Positions 49,940 to 57,751 of a stretch of DNA of 64,000 bases are shown in pieces (position 1 is the first letter of the stretch; every line of letters begins with the position of its first letter). Source of the stretch: Streptomyces vinaceus. GTDB taxonomy: Bacteria > Actinomycetota > Actinomycetes > Streptomycetales > Streptomycetaceae. The stretch spans positions 1,364,001 to 1,428,000 of the forward strand of contig NZ_CP023692.1 in the NCBI RefSeq assembly GCF_008704935.1, read 5' to 3'. Under the pieces are notes generated by a model, which was not told the DNA's origin, did not search any database, and saw nothing but the letters and a program-made list of their open reading frames with translations. A program made the translations under genes and the position numbers.

Positions 49940-50607
49940 CGTGGGAGGCGTACGGGTCGCACGGGCTCGGTGTGGCAGTGGGCGCGGCGGGTGCGGTGGG
50001 TGCGGTGGTGGGTCAGGTGCCGCCGGAGACGACCCGGCAGGCGGTGGGCTACCCGGCGCTGTTCGTACTGGTGGCGCTGGGGGCGCTGGTGCCGGTGATC
50101 CCGACGGGGGCGCTGGTGAGCACGGCGGCGGTGGTGGCGTTCCATCAGCGGTCGCTGCCGTTCGGGGTGTTGCTGGTGTGCGGTGTGGCGGCGGTGGCCG
50201 CGTTCGCGGGGGACATGGCGCTGTACTGGCTGGGGCAGCGCGGGGTGCGGTCGCGGGGCGGCTCGCGGTGGCTGGAGGCGCTGCGGGGGCGGGCGACGCC
50301 CGAGCGGCTGGACCAGGCGCAGCGCAAGCTGGACGAGCACGGGGTGCTGGTCCTCGTGGTTTCCCGGCTGGTCCCGGCGGGCCGGATCCCGGTCATGCTG
50401 GCCTGCCTGCTGGCCCGGCTCCCGCTGCGCCGCTTCGCCCGCGGGGACGCTCCGGCCTGCCTCGCCTGGGCGGCGACGTACGGGCTGATCGGCATCCTGG
50501 GCGGCTCCCTGTTCTCGGAGCCGTGGAAGGGCGTGGCGCTGGCGGTCGCCCTGACCCTACTGATCAGCGCGGCCCCGGCCCTCCACCGCCGACTGCGGGG
50601 CCGGTAG
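49936..50607 (+). CDS. DedA-family membrane protein
   Basis: A 223-residue membrane protein of the DedA/VTT (SNARE-associated) family, which flips polyprenyl-phosphate or phospholipids. The segments VPVIPTGALVSTAAVVAF, GDMALYWLGQRG and VSRLVPAGRIPVMLACLLARLPLRRF correspond to the two re-entrant regions, including the functionally important arginines. GTG 49936 overlaps the preceding stop. Coupling to an MBL hydrolase may indicate joint lipid metabolism (inference). Confidence 0.85.
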   Translation: MTWEAYGSHGLGVAVGAAGAVGAVVGQVPPETTRQAVGYPALFVLVALGALVPVIPTGALVSTAAVVAFHQRSLPFGVLLVCGVAAVAAFAGDMALYWLGQRGVRSRGGSRWLEALRGRATPERLDQAQRKLDEHGVLVLVVSRLVPAGRIPVMLACLLARLPLRRFARGDAPACLAWAATYGLIGILGGSLFSEPWKGVALAVALTLLISAAPALHRRLRGR

Positions 50608-50649
50608 CCGCCGGCCCCCTCGGACCCCGGCGCCCTGGGGCCAGGGCGG

Positions 50650-51240
50650 TCAGCGCGGGTGGCGCAGGCCCGCGATCAGGACGTCGACCATGCGGCGTGC
50701 GTCGTAGCGGGAGTCGGTCTCGGCGCCGATGCAGAGGTTCCCGATGCCGCGCATGAGCTGGTACGCCGTGAGGTCGGAGCCGATCTCACCCGCCGCGACG
50801 GCGGCGTCGAGGAGCTCGGTGCAGACCGGCAGGAGCCGGTCGAGGAAGTAGGCGTGCAGCGCCTCGAAGCCGGCGTTGTCGGCCTGCATCGCGGCCGCGA
50901 GGCCGTGCTTGGTGACGAGGAAGTCGGCGAAGAGCCGGACCCACTGCCCGAGGGCGGCGTACGGGGTCGGTCCGGCCGCCAGCAGGGCCGGTCCGGCCTC
51001 GGCGCAGGCCTCGACCTGGTGGCGGTAGACGGCGATGACCAGGTCCGCCCGGGTGGGGAAGTGCCGGTAGATCGTGCCCATGCCGACGCCGGCCTCGGCC
51101 GCGATGTCCCGTACGGGCGCCTCGACGCCCGAGGTGACGAACACCGCAGCGGCCGCGTCCAGCAGGGTCTGCTGGTTGCGCCGGGCGTCCTTGCGCTTGG
51201 ACGCGGCTGTGCCGCCCACGTTCAGGCCGCTGTCGCTCAC
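50650..51240 (-). CDS. TetR-family repressor
   Basis: A 196-residue repressor. The HTH is canonical (LLDAAAAVFVTSGVEAPVRDIAAEAGVGMGTIYRHFPTRADLV, about residues 25-65), and the C-terminal domain resembles the TetR_C group SBD. It is divergent from the alpha/beta hydrolase gene. A 37-bp dyad over the hydrolase promoter is the obvious operator, so it likely represses both genes until a small-molecule ligand, perhaps a hydrolase substrate, binds. GTG 51240 has GGAAGGAG upstream. Confidence 0.9.
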   Translation of the reverse strand: MSDSGLNVGGTAASKRKDARRNQQTLLDAAAAVFVTSGVEAPVRDIAAEAGVGMGTIYRHFPTRADLVIAVYRHQVEACAEAGPALLAAGPTPYAALGQWVRLFADFLVTKHGLAAAMQADNAGFEALHAYFLDRLLPVCTELLDAAVAAGEIGSDLTAYQLMRGIGNLCIGAETDSRYDARRMVDVLIAGLRHPR

Positions 51241-51265
51241 GGCGGCACTCCTTCCCTCACCGGTC

Positions 51266-51294
51266 TTGCAAAGCGGAACGGCGCTCCGTATTGT
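51266..51294 (+). promoter_or_regulatory. Promoter of the alpha/beta hydrolase gene
   Basis: TTGCAA (51266-51271), a 17-bp spacer and TATTGT (51289-51294) give a good vegetative promoter. The -10 box occupies the centre of the TetR-type dyad. Transcription would start near 51301. Confidence 0.6.
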
Positions 51295-51311
51295 TGGCGG
51301 AGCAGTGTTCC
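51275..51311. promoter_or_regulatory. 37-bp two-tier TetR operator
   Basis: GGAAC-3-GCTCCG-9-CGGAGC-3-GTTCC is perfectly dyad-symmetric in both tiers and is centred on the -10 box of the hydrolase promoter in the tetR/hydrolase gap. The length would fit two TetR dimers. Confidence 0.7.
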
Positions 51312-51403
51312 GGTTCGCCCATGATGGCAGACCGGCGTGGAGCCCACCAGGCCGCCGCCCCACCGGAGCACGTATGCGAGGACACCGAACGGAAGGCACT
51401 TCC

Positions 51404-52384
51404 ATGTCCGCGATCTCCGCGATCTCCGCAATCACCGCAATCCCCGCACCGACCGTCCCGGACTCCCCCCGGTCCGCCCCCGCGCCCGCCACCGTGATCT
51501 CCGCCAAGCCGGTCGTCCTGCCGGCCCCGAGCGGCCGCGGCGAGGACCTCCAGGTCCGCGTCAGCGCCCCCGCCACCGGCGGCAACCTGCCCGTCATCGT
51601 CTTCTCGCACGGCTTCGGCTGGTCGATGAACGGCTACGCCCCGCTCGCGGACCACTGGGCCGCCCAGGGCTTCGTGGTGATCCAGCCCACCCACCTCGAC
51701 TCCCGGACGCTCGGCATCCCGCACGAGGACCCCCGTACCCCGCGGATCTGGCGCATCCGCATCGAGGACCTCACGCTCGTGCTCGACGGGCTCGGCGTCC
51801 TGGAAGCCTCCGTGCCGGGCCTCGCCGGCCGCGTCGACCACGGCCGCATCGCCGTGGCCGGCCACTCCTGGGGGGCCCAGACGGCGAGCACGCTGCTCGG
51901 TGCCCGCGTCCTGGACGCGGACGGCGTTCCCGGCGAGGACCTGTCCGACCCCCGCGTCACGGCGGGCGTACTGCTCGCCCTGACCGGCCTGGGCGACAGC
52001 CTCACCCCCTTCGCCGCGGAGAACCTGCCCTTCCTGAGGCCGTACTTCGACACCATGACCGCACCGGCCCTCATCGTCGCCGGCGACCGGGACGACTCCG
52101 CGCTGTCCACCCGCGGACCGGACTGGTTCACCGACCCCTACACCCACAGCCCGGCCGGCAAAAGCCTGCTCACGCTGTTCGGGGCCGAGCACTCGCTCGG
52201 CGGCGTTCCGGGGACCGAGGTCGCCGAGACCACCGACGAGAGCCCCGCGCGCGTCGCCCTGATCCAGCGGCTGAGCACGGCCTACCTCCGCAGCGCCCTC
52301 TCGTCCGAGCACGACGGCTGGAAGGAGGCGGTCACCGCCCTGGAGAACGACCCGGACCCGCTCGGCAGCCTGCGGAGCAAGTAG
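51404..52384 (+). CDS. Alpha/beta hydrolase (chlorophyllase/dienelactone-hydrolase-like)
   Basis: A 326-residue hydrolase with nucleophile elbow GHSWG (residues 153-157), oxyanion region VIVFSHGFGWS, an acid in VAGDRDDSAL and the catalytic His in GAEHSLGG. It has no signal peptide, although the N-terminus is unusual: the first 14 residues are SAI/TAI repeats encoded by a 9-bp DNA repeat (51410-51445). The substrate, an ester or lactone, is unknown. It is controlled by the divergent TetR through the dyad in the gap. Confidence 0.85.
   Translation: MSAISAISAITAIPAPTVPDSPRSAPAPATVISAKPVVLPAPSGRGEDLQVRVSAPATGGNLPVIVFSHGFGWSMNGYAPLADHWAAQGFVVIQPTHLDSRTLGIPHEDPRTPRIWRIRIEDLTLVLDGLGVLEASVPGLAGRVDHGRIAVAGHSWGAQTASTLLGARVLDADGVPGEDLSDPRVTAGVLLALTGLGDSLTPFAAENLPFLRPYFDTMTAPALIVAGDRDDSALSTRGPDWFTDPYTHSPAGKSLLTLFGAEHSLGGVPGTEVAETTDESPARVALIQRLSTAYLRSALSSEHDGWKEAVTALENDPDPLGSLRSK
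51410..51445 (+). repeat. 9-bp tandem repeat x4 in the hydrolase N-terminus
   Basis: Four in-frame 9-bp units (GCGATCTCC twice, then GCAATCACC and GCAATCCCC) encode Ala-Ile-Ser/Thr/Pro repeats immediately after the start codon. In-frame slippage here would not break the gene. Confidence 0.85.
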
Positions 52385-52424
52385 CTCCGGCGCGCCGTCC
52401 GCCACGACCGGCACGTGGCCCGCC

Positions 52425-52757
52425 GTGCCCGGGACTGCCGTCGAGGCCACCCGGCAGGCGGTCGGCGGACTGCTGAACGTCGTACAGGCGGCCCAGGACT
52501 GGGGTGTCCGGCGTCTCGGCGTCGCCAGCACGATCGGCGTCTACTTCGCAGGAGCGGACGGCGGCGGACCGCACGCCGGCGGACCGCTGCGCGAGGACGC
52601 GGCTGTCGCCGACCGCGCCCGCCTCATGGAACCGGCCTTCGCCGGGGACGGGCTCGACCTGAACTACGTCAAGGACACCGGCTACCGGGCCGCGTACGGC
52701 ACCGAGCGGGCCGCCGCCGACTGCGTCGCCTGGCTCCGCGCGGGCCACAGGAGGTGA
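52425..52757 (+). pseudogene. Remnant of an NAD-dependent epimerase/dehydratase gene
   Basis: About 110 codons are recognisable as SDR/epimerase sequence: GGLLNVVQAAQDWGVRRLGVASTIGVYFAG matches the family's strand after the Rossmann domain, and GLDLNYVKDTGYRAAYGTERAAADCVAWL matches a C-terminal part. The N-terminal NAD-binding half is missing and the middle (catalytic YxxxK and substrate domain) is collapsed. It begins directly after the hydrolase stop, without a ribosome site. Most likely a decayed leftover of a longer operon under the same TetR. Confidence 0.6.
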
Positions 52758-52768
52758 ACGCGCGCCCC

Positions 52769-53869
52769 TCAGAGCGCGCGCGAGCCGCCGATCGGGAGGT
52801 CCCAGAGGTCCTCGCGGGGCAGTCCGGCCCGGGCCCAGGCCGCGCGGACCCGGTGCAGCGGCTCCGTCACCGGCTCCGCCGACAGGACGAAGGTGCCCCA
52901 GTGCATCGGGGCCATCCGCCTGGCCCCCACGTCCCGGCAGGCCTGTACGGCCTCCTCCGGATCGGTGTGGACGTCCCGCAGCCACCACCTCGGCGCGTAC
53001 GCCCCGATCGGCAGCAGCGCCAGGTCGATCCCCGGATGGCGCCGGCCGATCTCCCCGAACCAGTGCCCGTACCCGGTGTCCCCCGCGAAGTACGCCTTCC
53101 TCGGCGTCCCCGCCACCTGCGTCTCGCTCAGCACCCACCCGCCCCACAGCGTCCGGCACGTGTCGAGCAGGGACCGCTTCGACCAGTGGTGCGCCGGGAC
53201 GAAGTCGAACCGTACGCCGCCCAGTTCGGCGCACTCCCACCAGTCGAGCTCGGTGACCCGGCTGAAGCCGCGGCGCCGGCACCAGCGGCCCAGCCCGGCC
53301 GGGACGAAGAGCGGGGTGCGCCGGGGCAGTCGCCTGAGGGTGGGGGCGTCGAGGTGGTCGTAGTGGTTGTGGCTGATCACCACCGCGTCCACCGGCGGCA
53401 GTTCCTCCCAGCGCACGCCGACCGGGGTGATCCGGGCCGGGGTGCCGAGGATGCGCCGCGACCAGACGGGGTCGGTCAGTACGGTCAGCCCGCCGATCCG
53501 CAGGACCCAGCTGGCGTGGCCGGCCCAGGTGGCGCAGAGCGTCCCGGGGCCGGCCGCGGGCAGCGGCGCGGGCTCGTACGGGAGGTCGGGGATGCCGCGC
53601 AGCCCGTCGGGGCCGGGCCGGAACGCGCCCTCGCGCGCGAGCCGGGCGAAGGCCCGCAGCCCGGGCAGCGGTGTGGTCAGCCGGTCGGCGAAGGACCGCG
53701 GCCAGGACCGCACCTCCCCCGGCGGCCGCGGCTCCGCGGGGGCGGGACCCGGACTGGGGGCGGGACCGGGACCGGGGCGGGCGGGGCCGACGGGCGCCGG
53801 GCGGACCGGGGCCGCGAGGTCGGGAACCGCGGGGCCGGGAGGTGCGGAGGTGTCCGTCCGGTTCCTCAT
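52769..53869 (-). CDS. NAPE-PLD/RomA-like metallo-beta-lactamase-fold hydrolase
   Basis: A 366-residue MBL-fold enzyme. After a Pro/Ala/Gly-rich N-terminal stretch of about 50 residues, the domain starts at WAGHASWVLRIGGLTVLTDPVWSRR, with the metal motif SHNHYDHLD and further ligands in PAHHWSKRS, FAGDTGYG and MHWGTF. The family includes N-acylphosphatidylethanolamine phospholipase D and RomA. ATG 53869 is chosen because GGAGAG sits 6 nt before it, inside the longer frame from GTG 53887. The substrate is unknown. Confidence 0.83.
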   Translation of the reverse strand: MRNRTDTSAPPGPAVPDLAAPVRPAPVGPARPGPGPAPSPGPAPAEPRPPGEVRSWPRSFADRLTTPLPGLRAFARLAREGAFRPGPDGLRGIPDLPYEPAPLPAAGPGTLCATWAGHASWVLRIGGLTVLTDPVWSRRILGTPARITPVGVRWEELPPVDAVVISHNHYDHLDAPTLRRLPRRTPLFVPAGLGRWCRRRGFSRVTELDWWECAELGGVRFDFVPAHHWSKRSLLDTCRTLWGGWVLSETQVAGTPRKAYFAGDTGYGHWFGEIGRRHPGIDLALLPIGAYAPRWWLRDVHTDPEEAVQACRDVGARRMAPMHWGTFVLSAEPVTEPLHRVRAAWARAGLPREDLWDLPIGGSRAL

Positions 53870-53913
53870 CAAGAGCTCTCCGTTCACCGCACAGCGGGCT
53901 CGTTCCGGTCAGG

Positions 53914-55131
53914 TCAGGAGGTCAGTCCGGCCAGGACCGATCCGAGGAGGTCCAGGGAGCGACGTACGTGCGGGAGGCCGAGGGGGTCGGGCGCGCCGAG
54001 CGCGGCGAGCCGCTCCTGCGGGGTCGCGCCGAGCAGCGGGCCCGTCGAGAGGCGGACCCGCAGTGCGCCCAGCTCGTCGGCGAAGCGCTGCCCGCCCGGG
54101 GTGGGCGCGCCGAGCCGCCCGCCCAGGTAGTCCTCCAGTTCCATCGCGTCGCGGACCCCCTGCCGGGCCAGCCCGGCGCGCAGCGGGGTCAGGTCGGCGT
54201 ACAGGTGGCGCCCGGCCTGCGGTGGCCGGGCGAGCGCGCCGACGGCCAGCAGCTCCCGGTGGGCCGCGGCGGCGACCGCCCCGTGCAGCGCCGCGGCGGC
54301 GTGGGCGCGCCCGGCGACGGCGTCGGGTTCGTCGAGCGCGTACGCGGCGGCCCCGGCGACCGGGCCCGCGACCATGGCCCCCGTCGCGGTGAGGATGTCG
54401 AGGGTGCGGGCCCGCAGCCAGGTGCCGCGCGGGGTGCCGGGGAAGCGGACCACGGCGGCCGGCCAGCCGGCGGGCAGCAGCGCTCCGGACAGGTCGATCA
54501 GTACGGCGGCCTGGTCGGGGAGCATCTCGGCCGGGCTCAGGACGAGGGTGTCGTGCGGGCGGTGGACGGTGTCGCGCCAGCTCTCGTCGCTGACGACGAA
54601 CAGCCCGGCGTCCCCGGCGGCCTCGCAGGCCTCGCGCAGCATCTCGGGCGGGGGCACGGTGGCCGTGGGGTCGTCCGCCACCGACAGCAGCAGTACGCGC
54701 GGGTCGCCGCCCTCGGCCCGCACCCGCCGTACGGTCTCCAGCAGGGCGTACGGGTCCGGGATGCCGCCGCACGCGGCCGGGGTCGGCACGTGGTAGGCCC
54801 GCCGTCCCAGTAGCCGGACCTGCGGGGTCCACCATGCGGGACAAGGCCGGGGCAGCATCACATCGCCCCCGTACGCGCCGAGCAGCGCCAGCAGCAGGGC
54901 GGGCGCGCCGGGCCCGGCGGCCACGTTCTCCGGGGCGGTGGGCAGCCCGCGCCGCCCCCAGTGCCGGCAGGCGGCCTCGCGTACGGGTTCCCCGCCGCCC
55001 GGGGGTTCGGGCGCGGAGCGCTCGGCGGCCGCGGCGATCACGGCGGTGAGCTCGGGGAGCACGGGCAGGCCGGGCTGGGGCGCGGGCGGCCCGTAGCGGA
55101 CCGGACCGCGGCCCTCCGCCGTGCGCTGCAT
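53914..55131 (-). CDS. Fold-type I aminotransferase-like protein lacking the PLP lysine
   Basis: A 405-residue protein aligned with class I/II aminotransferases: PENVAAGPGAPALLLALLGAYGGDVMLPRPCPAWWTPQVRLLGR is the N-terminal large-domain region, and VVSDESWRDTVHR holds the Asp that normally binds the PLP pyridine nitrogen. Where the Schiff-base lysine is expected (S-x-S-K-x-x-x-x-P-G-W-R), it reads IDLSGALLPAGW, without Lys. It is therefore unlikely to transaminate and may be regulatory or decayed. ATG 55131 is better spaced from GAGG than GTG 55140. Confidence 0.65.
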   Translation of the reverse strand: MQRTAEGRGPVRYGPPAPQPGLPVLPELTAVIAAAAERSAPEPPGGGEPVREAACRHWGRRGLPTAPENVAAGPGAPALLLALLGAYGGDVMLPRPCPAWWTPQVRLLGRRAYHVPTPAACGGIPDPYALLETVRRVRAEGGDPRVLLLSVADDPTATVPPPEMLREACEAAGDAGLFVVSDESWRDTVHRPHDTLVLSPAEMLPDQAAVLIDLSGALLPAGWPAAVVRFPGTPRGTWLRARTLDILTATGAMVAGPVAGAAAYALDEPDAVAGRAHAAAALHGAVAAAAHRELLAVGALARPPQAGRHLYADLTPLRAGLARQGVRDAMELEDYLGGRLGAPTPGGQRFADELGALRVRLSTGPLLGATPQERLAALGAPDPLGLPHVRRSLDLLGSVLAGLTS

Positions 55132-55234
55132 CCCCGACACCTCGCCCTGCCTTCCCCGTTCCGTATCGGCACCGTCGGCCGACCACGCTCTCGGACATGC
55201 CCTTTATACGGCGGTTCGCAGGGGTGTGCCTGTT

Positions 55235-55267
55235 GTCGTCCACCCGTCGTCCGCCCGTCGTCCACCC
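55235..55267. repeat. 11-bp tandem repeat x3
   Basis: GTCGTCCACCC, GTCGTCCGCCC and GTCGTCCACCC follow head to tail between two minus-strand genes, about 100 bp upstream of the aminotransferase-like start. No function visible. Confidence 0.8.
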
Positions 55268-55285
55268 GGGGAAGCGGCGCGGGGT

Positions 55286-55858
55286 TCAGCCCCGTCTGCC
55301 CACCAGGGCCAGCAGCCGGGTCTGGGCGTCGGCGCCCGCCGGCACCTCCAGCGGCGGGGCGAACAGCCCGCTGGCCGCGAGCCCGTCGGCGTACGGCATG
55401 ACCTCCTTGAGGGCGAATTCGACGAGGCCGTCCGGGAGCCGGTCGTCGGCTCCGATGCCCCGTGAGAGGTCCCAGGCGTGGACGACGCAGTCGGCGGTCA
55501 GCTCGGCGCAGTACGCCCGCGCCAGCGCGGGCCCGTACGAGAGCCTGACCGTACGGGTCAGCGCCCCGGGCGCGGTGAACGCGGCGTGCGCGGCGCTCGC
55601 AGCACGCTCCCAGGCTCCGGCCGGGTCCTCGCCCAGGACGTCTCCTGCGAAGGCGTCACCGATGTCCTCGATGGTGCGTCCGTCGGTCACCATCGGCGGG
55701 ATCCAGAGCTGCTCGCCGGTGACGTGGTTGACCAGGTCCCGGACGGTCCATTCGGTGCAGGGGGTCGGGGCGCCCCACTGGCCCTCCCCGACGGCGCGCA
55801 CCCGCCCGCCGAAGAGCCGCAGGGCCTCGGCGTGCTGTTCGAGCAGCGCGTCCGGCAT
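55286..55858 (-). CDS. TIGR03086-family (DinB/MDMPI-like) protein
   Basis: A 190-residue protein of the mycothiol-dependent maleylpyruvate isomerase/DinB-like four-helix fold. The diagnostic actinobacterial N-terminal motif is present (PTPCTEWTVRDLVNHVTGEQLWIPPM), followed by DCVVHAWDLSRGIG, where His and Asp are candidate metal ligands. TIGR03086 proteins are presumed metal-dependent, possibly mycothiol-using, enzymes of unknown reaction. ATG 55858 is used. It is divergent from the methyltransferase gene. Confidence 0.82.
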   Translation of the reverse strand: MPDALLEQHAEALRLFGGRVRAVGEGQWGAPTPCTEWTVRDLVNHVTGEQLWIPPMVTDGRTIEDIGDAFAGDVLGEDPAGAWERAASAAHAAFTAPGALTRTVRLSYGPALARAYCAELTADCVVHAWDLSRGIGADDRLPDGLVEFALKEVMPYADGLAASGLFAPPLEVPAGADAQTRLLALVGRRG

Positions 55859-56063
55859 GGCTCTCACCGTCCTCCGCCAGGGGGCAGGATCTCTGGGGCC
55901 CACTGTCCTCGCCCCTCCCTCGCCCTGCCACCGGCCTGCCACCGACCTGCCGGGACTCCCTGCCCCACAAGGGTGCTGTCCACATGTCAAAACAGGTATC
56001 TCATCCATCGAACGGATCCCCTACGGTGATCGCAATGCTTCCACGACGAGGAGGAGTCGGCTC

Positions 56064-56891
56064 ATGAGCGCCGAGGAGACGAAGGAAACCGCCGTCTACA
56101 CGCACGGGCACCACGAATCCGTACTGCGTTCGCACCGCTGGCGCACCGCCGCGAACTCGGCGGCCTACCTGATCGGCGAGCTGCGGCCGGGGATGGCGGT
56201 CCTGGACGTCGGCTGCGGCCCCGGCACGATCACGGCGGACCTGGCCGAACTGGTCGCGCCGGGCGGCCGGGTGACCGCGGTCGACGCGGCAGCGGACGTC
56301 CTGGAGCAGGCCGCGCGGTACGCGCGGGAGCGCGGACTGGCCGAGGCGGTCACCTTCGCCACGGCGGACGTCCACGCGCTGGACTTCCCCGACGACTCCT
56401 TCGACGTAGTCCACGCCCACCAGGTGCTCCAGCACGTCGGCGATCCCGTACGGGCCCTGCGGGAGATGCGCCGGGTGTGCCGGCCGGGCGGGATCGTGGC
56501 CGCCCGCGACGCCGACTACGCGGCGATGACCTGGTACCCGGCCGAGCCGGGCCTGGACCGGTGGCTGGAGCTGTACCGCCGGGTGGCCCGCGCGAACGGC
56601 GGCGAACCGGACGCGGGGCGCCGCCTGCTGTCCTGGGCCCGGGCCGCCGGGTTCACGGACGTGGCCTCGTCGGCGACGGCCTGGTGCTACGCGACGGCGG
56701 AGGAGACCGCGTGGTGGTCCTCCCTGTGGGCGGACCGTACGACGGCCTCGTCGTACGCCTCCCTCGCGACGCGCGACGGCCACGCGACCGCGGCCGACCT
56801 GGCCGCCGTCGCCGGGGCCTGGCACCGCTGGTCCGCCGCCCCGGACGCCTGGTTCTCGGTCCTCAACGGCGAAATCCTGGCCCGGGCCTGA
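56064..56891 (+). CDS. Class I SAM-dependent methyltransferase (UbiE/MenG-like)
   Basis: A 275-residue methyltransferase with textbook motifs: motif I VLDVGCGPGTIT, acidic loop VTAVDAAADVLEQA, motif II FPDDSFDVVHAHQVLQHV and motif III RVCRPGGIVAARD. The C-terminal third (ETAWWSSLWADRTTASSYASLA) is typical of actinobacterial methyltransferases of unknown substrate. Start ATG 56064 follows GAGGAGGAG. A TACGGT at about 56021 may be the -10 box. Confidence 0.88.
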   Translation: MSAEETKETAVYTHGHHESVLRSHRWRTAANSAAYLIGELRPGMAVLDVGCGPGTITADLAELVAPGGRVTAVDAAADVLEQAARYARERGLAEAVTFATADVHALDFPDDSFDVVHAHQVLQHVGDPVRALREMRRVCRPGGIVAARDADYAAMTWYPAEPGLDRWLELYRRVARANGGEPDAGRRLLSWARAAGFTDVASSATAWCYATAEETAWWSSLWADRTTASSYASLATRDGHATAADLAAVAGAWHRWSAAPDAWFSVLNGEILARA

Positions 56892-57012
56892 CCCTGCCCG
56901 GCGTGGAGTCGCGGAGCGCACCGGGGAGGGCGCGGGCCCCCGGATTTGGGCCCGTGCCCCGGAGGTGGTTGGCTTGCCGCGACGAGCGGACACAACTGCT
57001 GGAGGAACAGCT

Positions 57013-57456
57013 ATGGCGCAGGTCGAGGCCACCACGGAGCGGATCATCGCGGCTGACGCGGAGACCGTGTTCGACGCGCTGGCGGACTACACCGGGACCC
57101 GGGGGAAGCTGCTGCCCGAGCACTTCAGCGAGTACGAGGTGCGCGAGGGCGGCGACGGCGAGGGCACCCTCGTCCACTGGAAGCTCCAGGCCACCAGCAA
57201 GCGCGTGCGCGACTGCCTGCTGGAGGTCACCGAGCCCACCGACGGCCAGCTCGTGGAGAAGGACCGCAACTCCACCATGGTCACGACCTGGGTCGTCACC
57301 CCGGCCGGCGAGGGCAGGTCCAAGGCCGTGGTCACCACCGTCTGGAACGGCGCCGGCGGCATCGGCGGGTTCTTCGAGCGCACCTTCGCCCCCAAGGGCC
57401 TCGGCCGGATCTACGACACGCTGCTGGCCAACCTGGCCGCCGAAGTCGAGGGCTGA
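57013..57456 (+). CDS. SRPBCC-family protein
   Basis: A 147-residue START/SRPBCC-fold protein: ATTERIIAADAETVFDALADYTGTRGKLLPEHFSEYEV at the N-terminus and GGIGGFFERTFAPKGLGRIYDTLLANLAAEV as the long C-terminal helix. It is about the size of polyketide cyclase/dehydrase-like members, but no polyketide genes are present. Start ATG 57013 has GGAGGAAC upstream. It is unlike the other SRPBCC protein in this window apart from the fold. Confidence 0.83.
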   Translation: MAQVEATTERIIAADAETVFDALADYTGTRGKLLPEHFSEYEVREGGDGEGTLVHWKLQATSKRVRDCLLEVTEPTDGQLVEKDRNSTMVTTWVVTPAGEGRSKAVVTTVWNGAGGIGGFFERTFAPKGLGRIYDTLLANLAAEVEG

Positions 57457-57564
57457 GCAAGGCCGTTGCCCGGCGGCGGCGCGGCAGCGGCGCGGCCTCC
57501 GTCACTGCCACCGGCGCCGGGCGGCTCACCGGATCGGGTGGAATTCCCCCGCCGATGTGAGCCC

Positions 57565-57598
57565 CCGGCCCGGGCGTGGCCCCGGCCCGGGCGTGGCC
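57565..57598. repeat. 17-bp direct tandem repeat x2
   Basis: Two exact copies of CCGGCCCGGGCGTGGCC lie in the 295-bp gap before the M55 peptidase gene. The rest of the gap shows a possible -10 (TAGGCT, 57623-57628) and nothing else recognisable. Confidence 0.8.
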
Positions 57599-57751
57599 CC
57601 GGGCCGGAGCGGGCCCCGGGGGCTAGGCTGGACCCCTGCGCGCCACCGGCGTGACCGGCGTGGAATCCCGTGCGGGCACCGTCGTACGCGCCGCCCGCGT
57701 CGGCCGCCCCGCGCCGGCGCACCGCGCGCAGCCGACCGCCCGGGGGGCCCG

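Noticed and set aside
52394..52757. Treating the epimerase-like segment as a functional short gene
   Set aside because: It lacks the NAD-binding N-terminus and the YxxxK catalytic region and has no ribosome site, so it is listed as a pseudogene.
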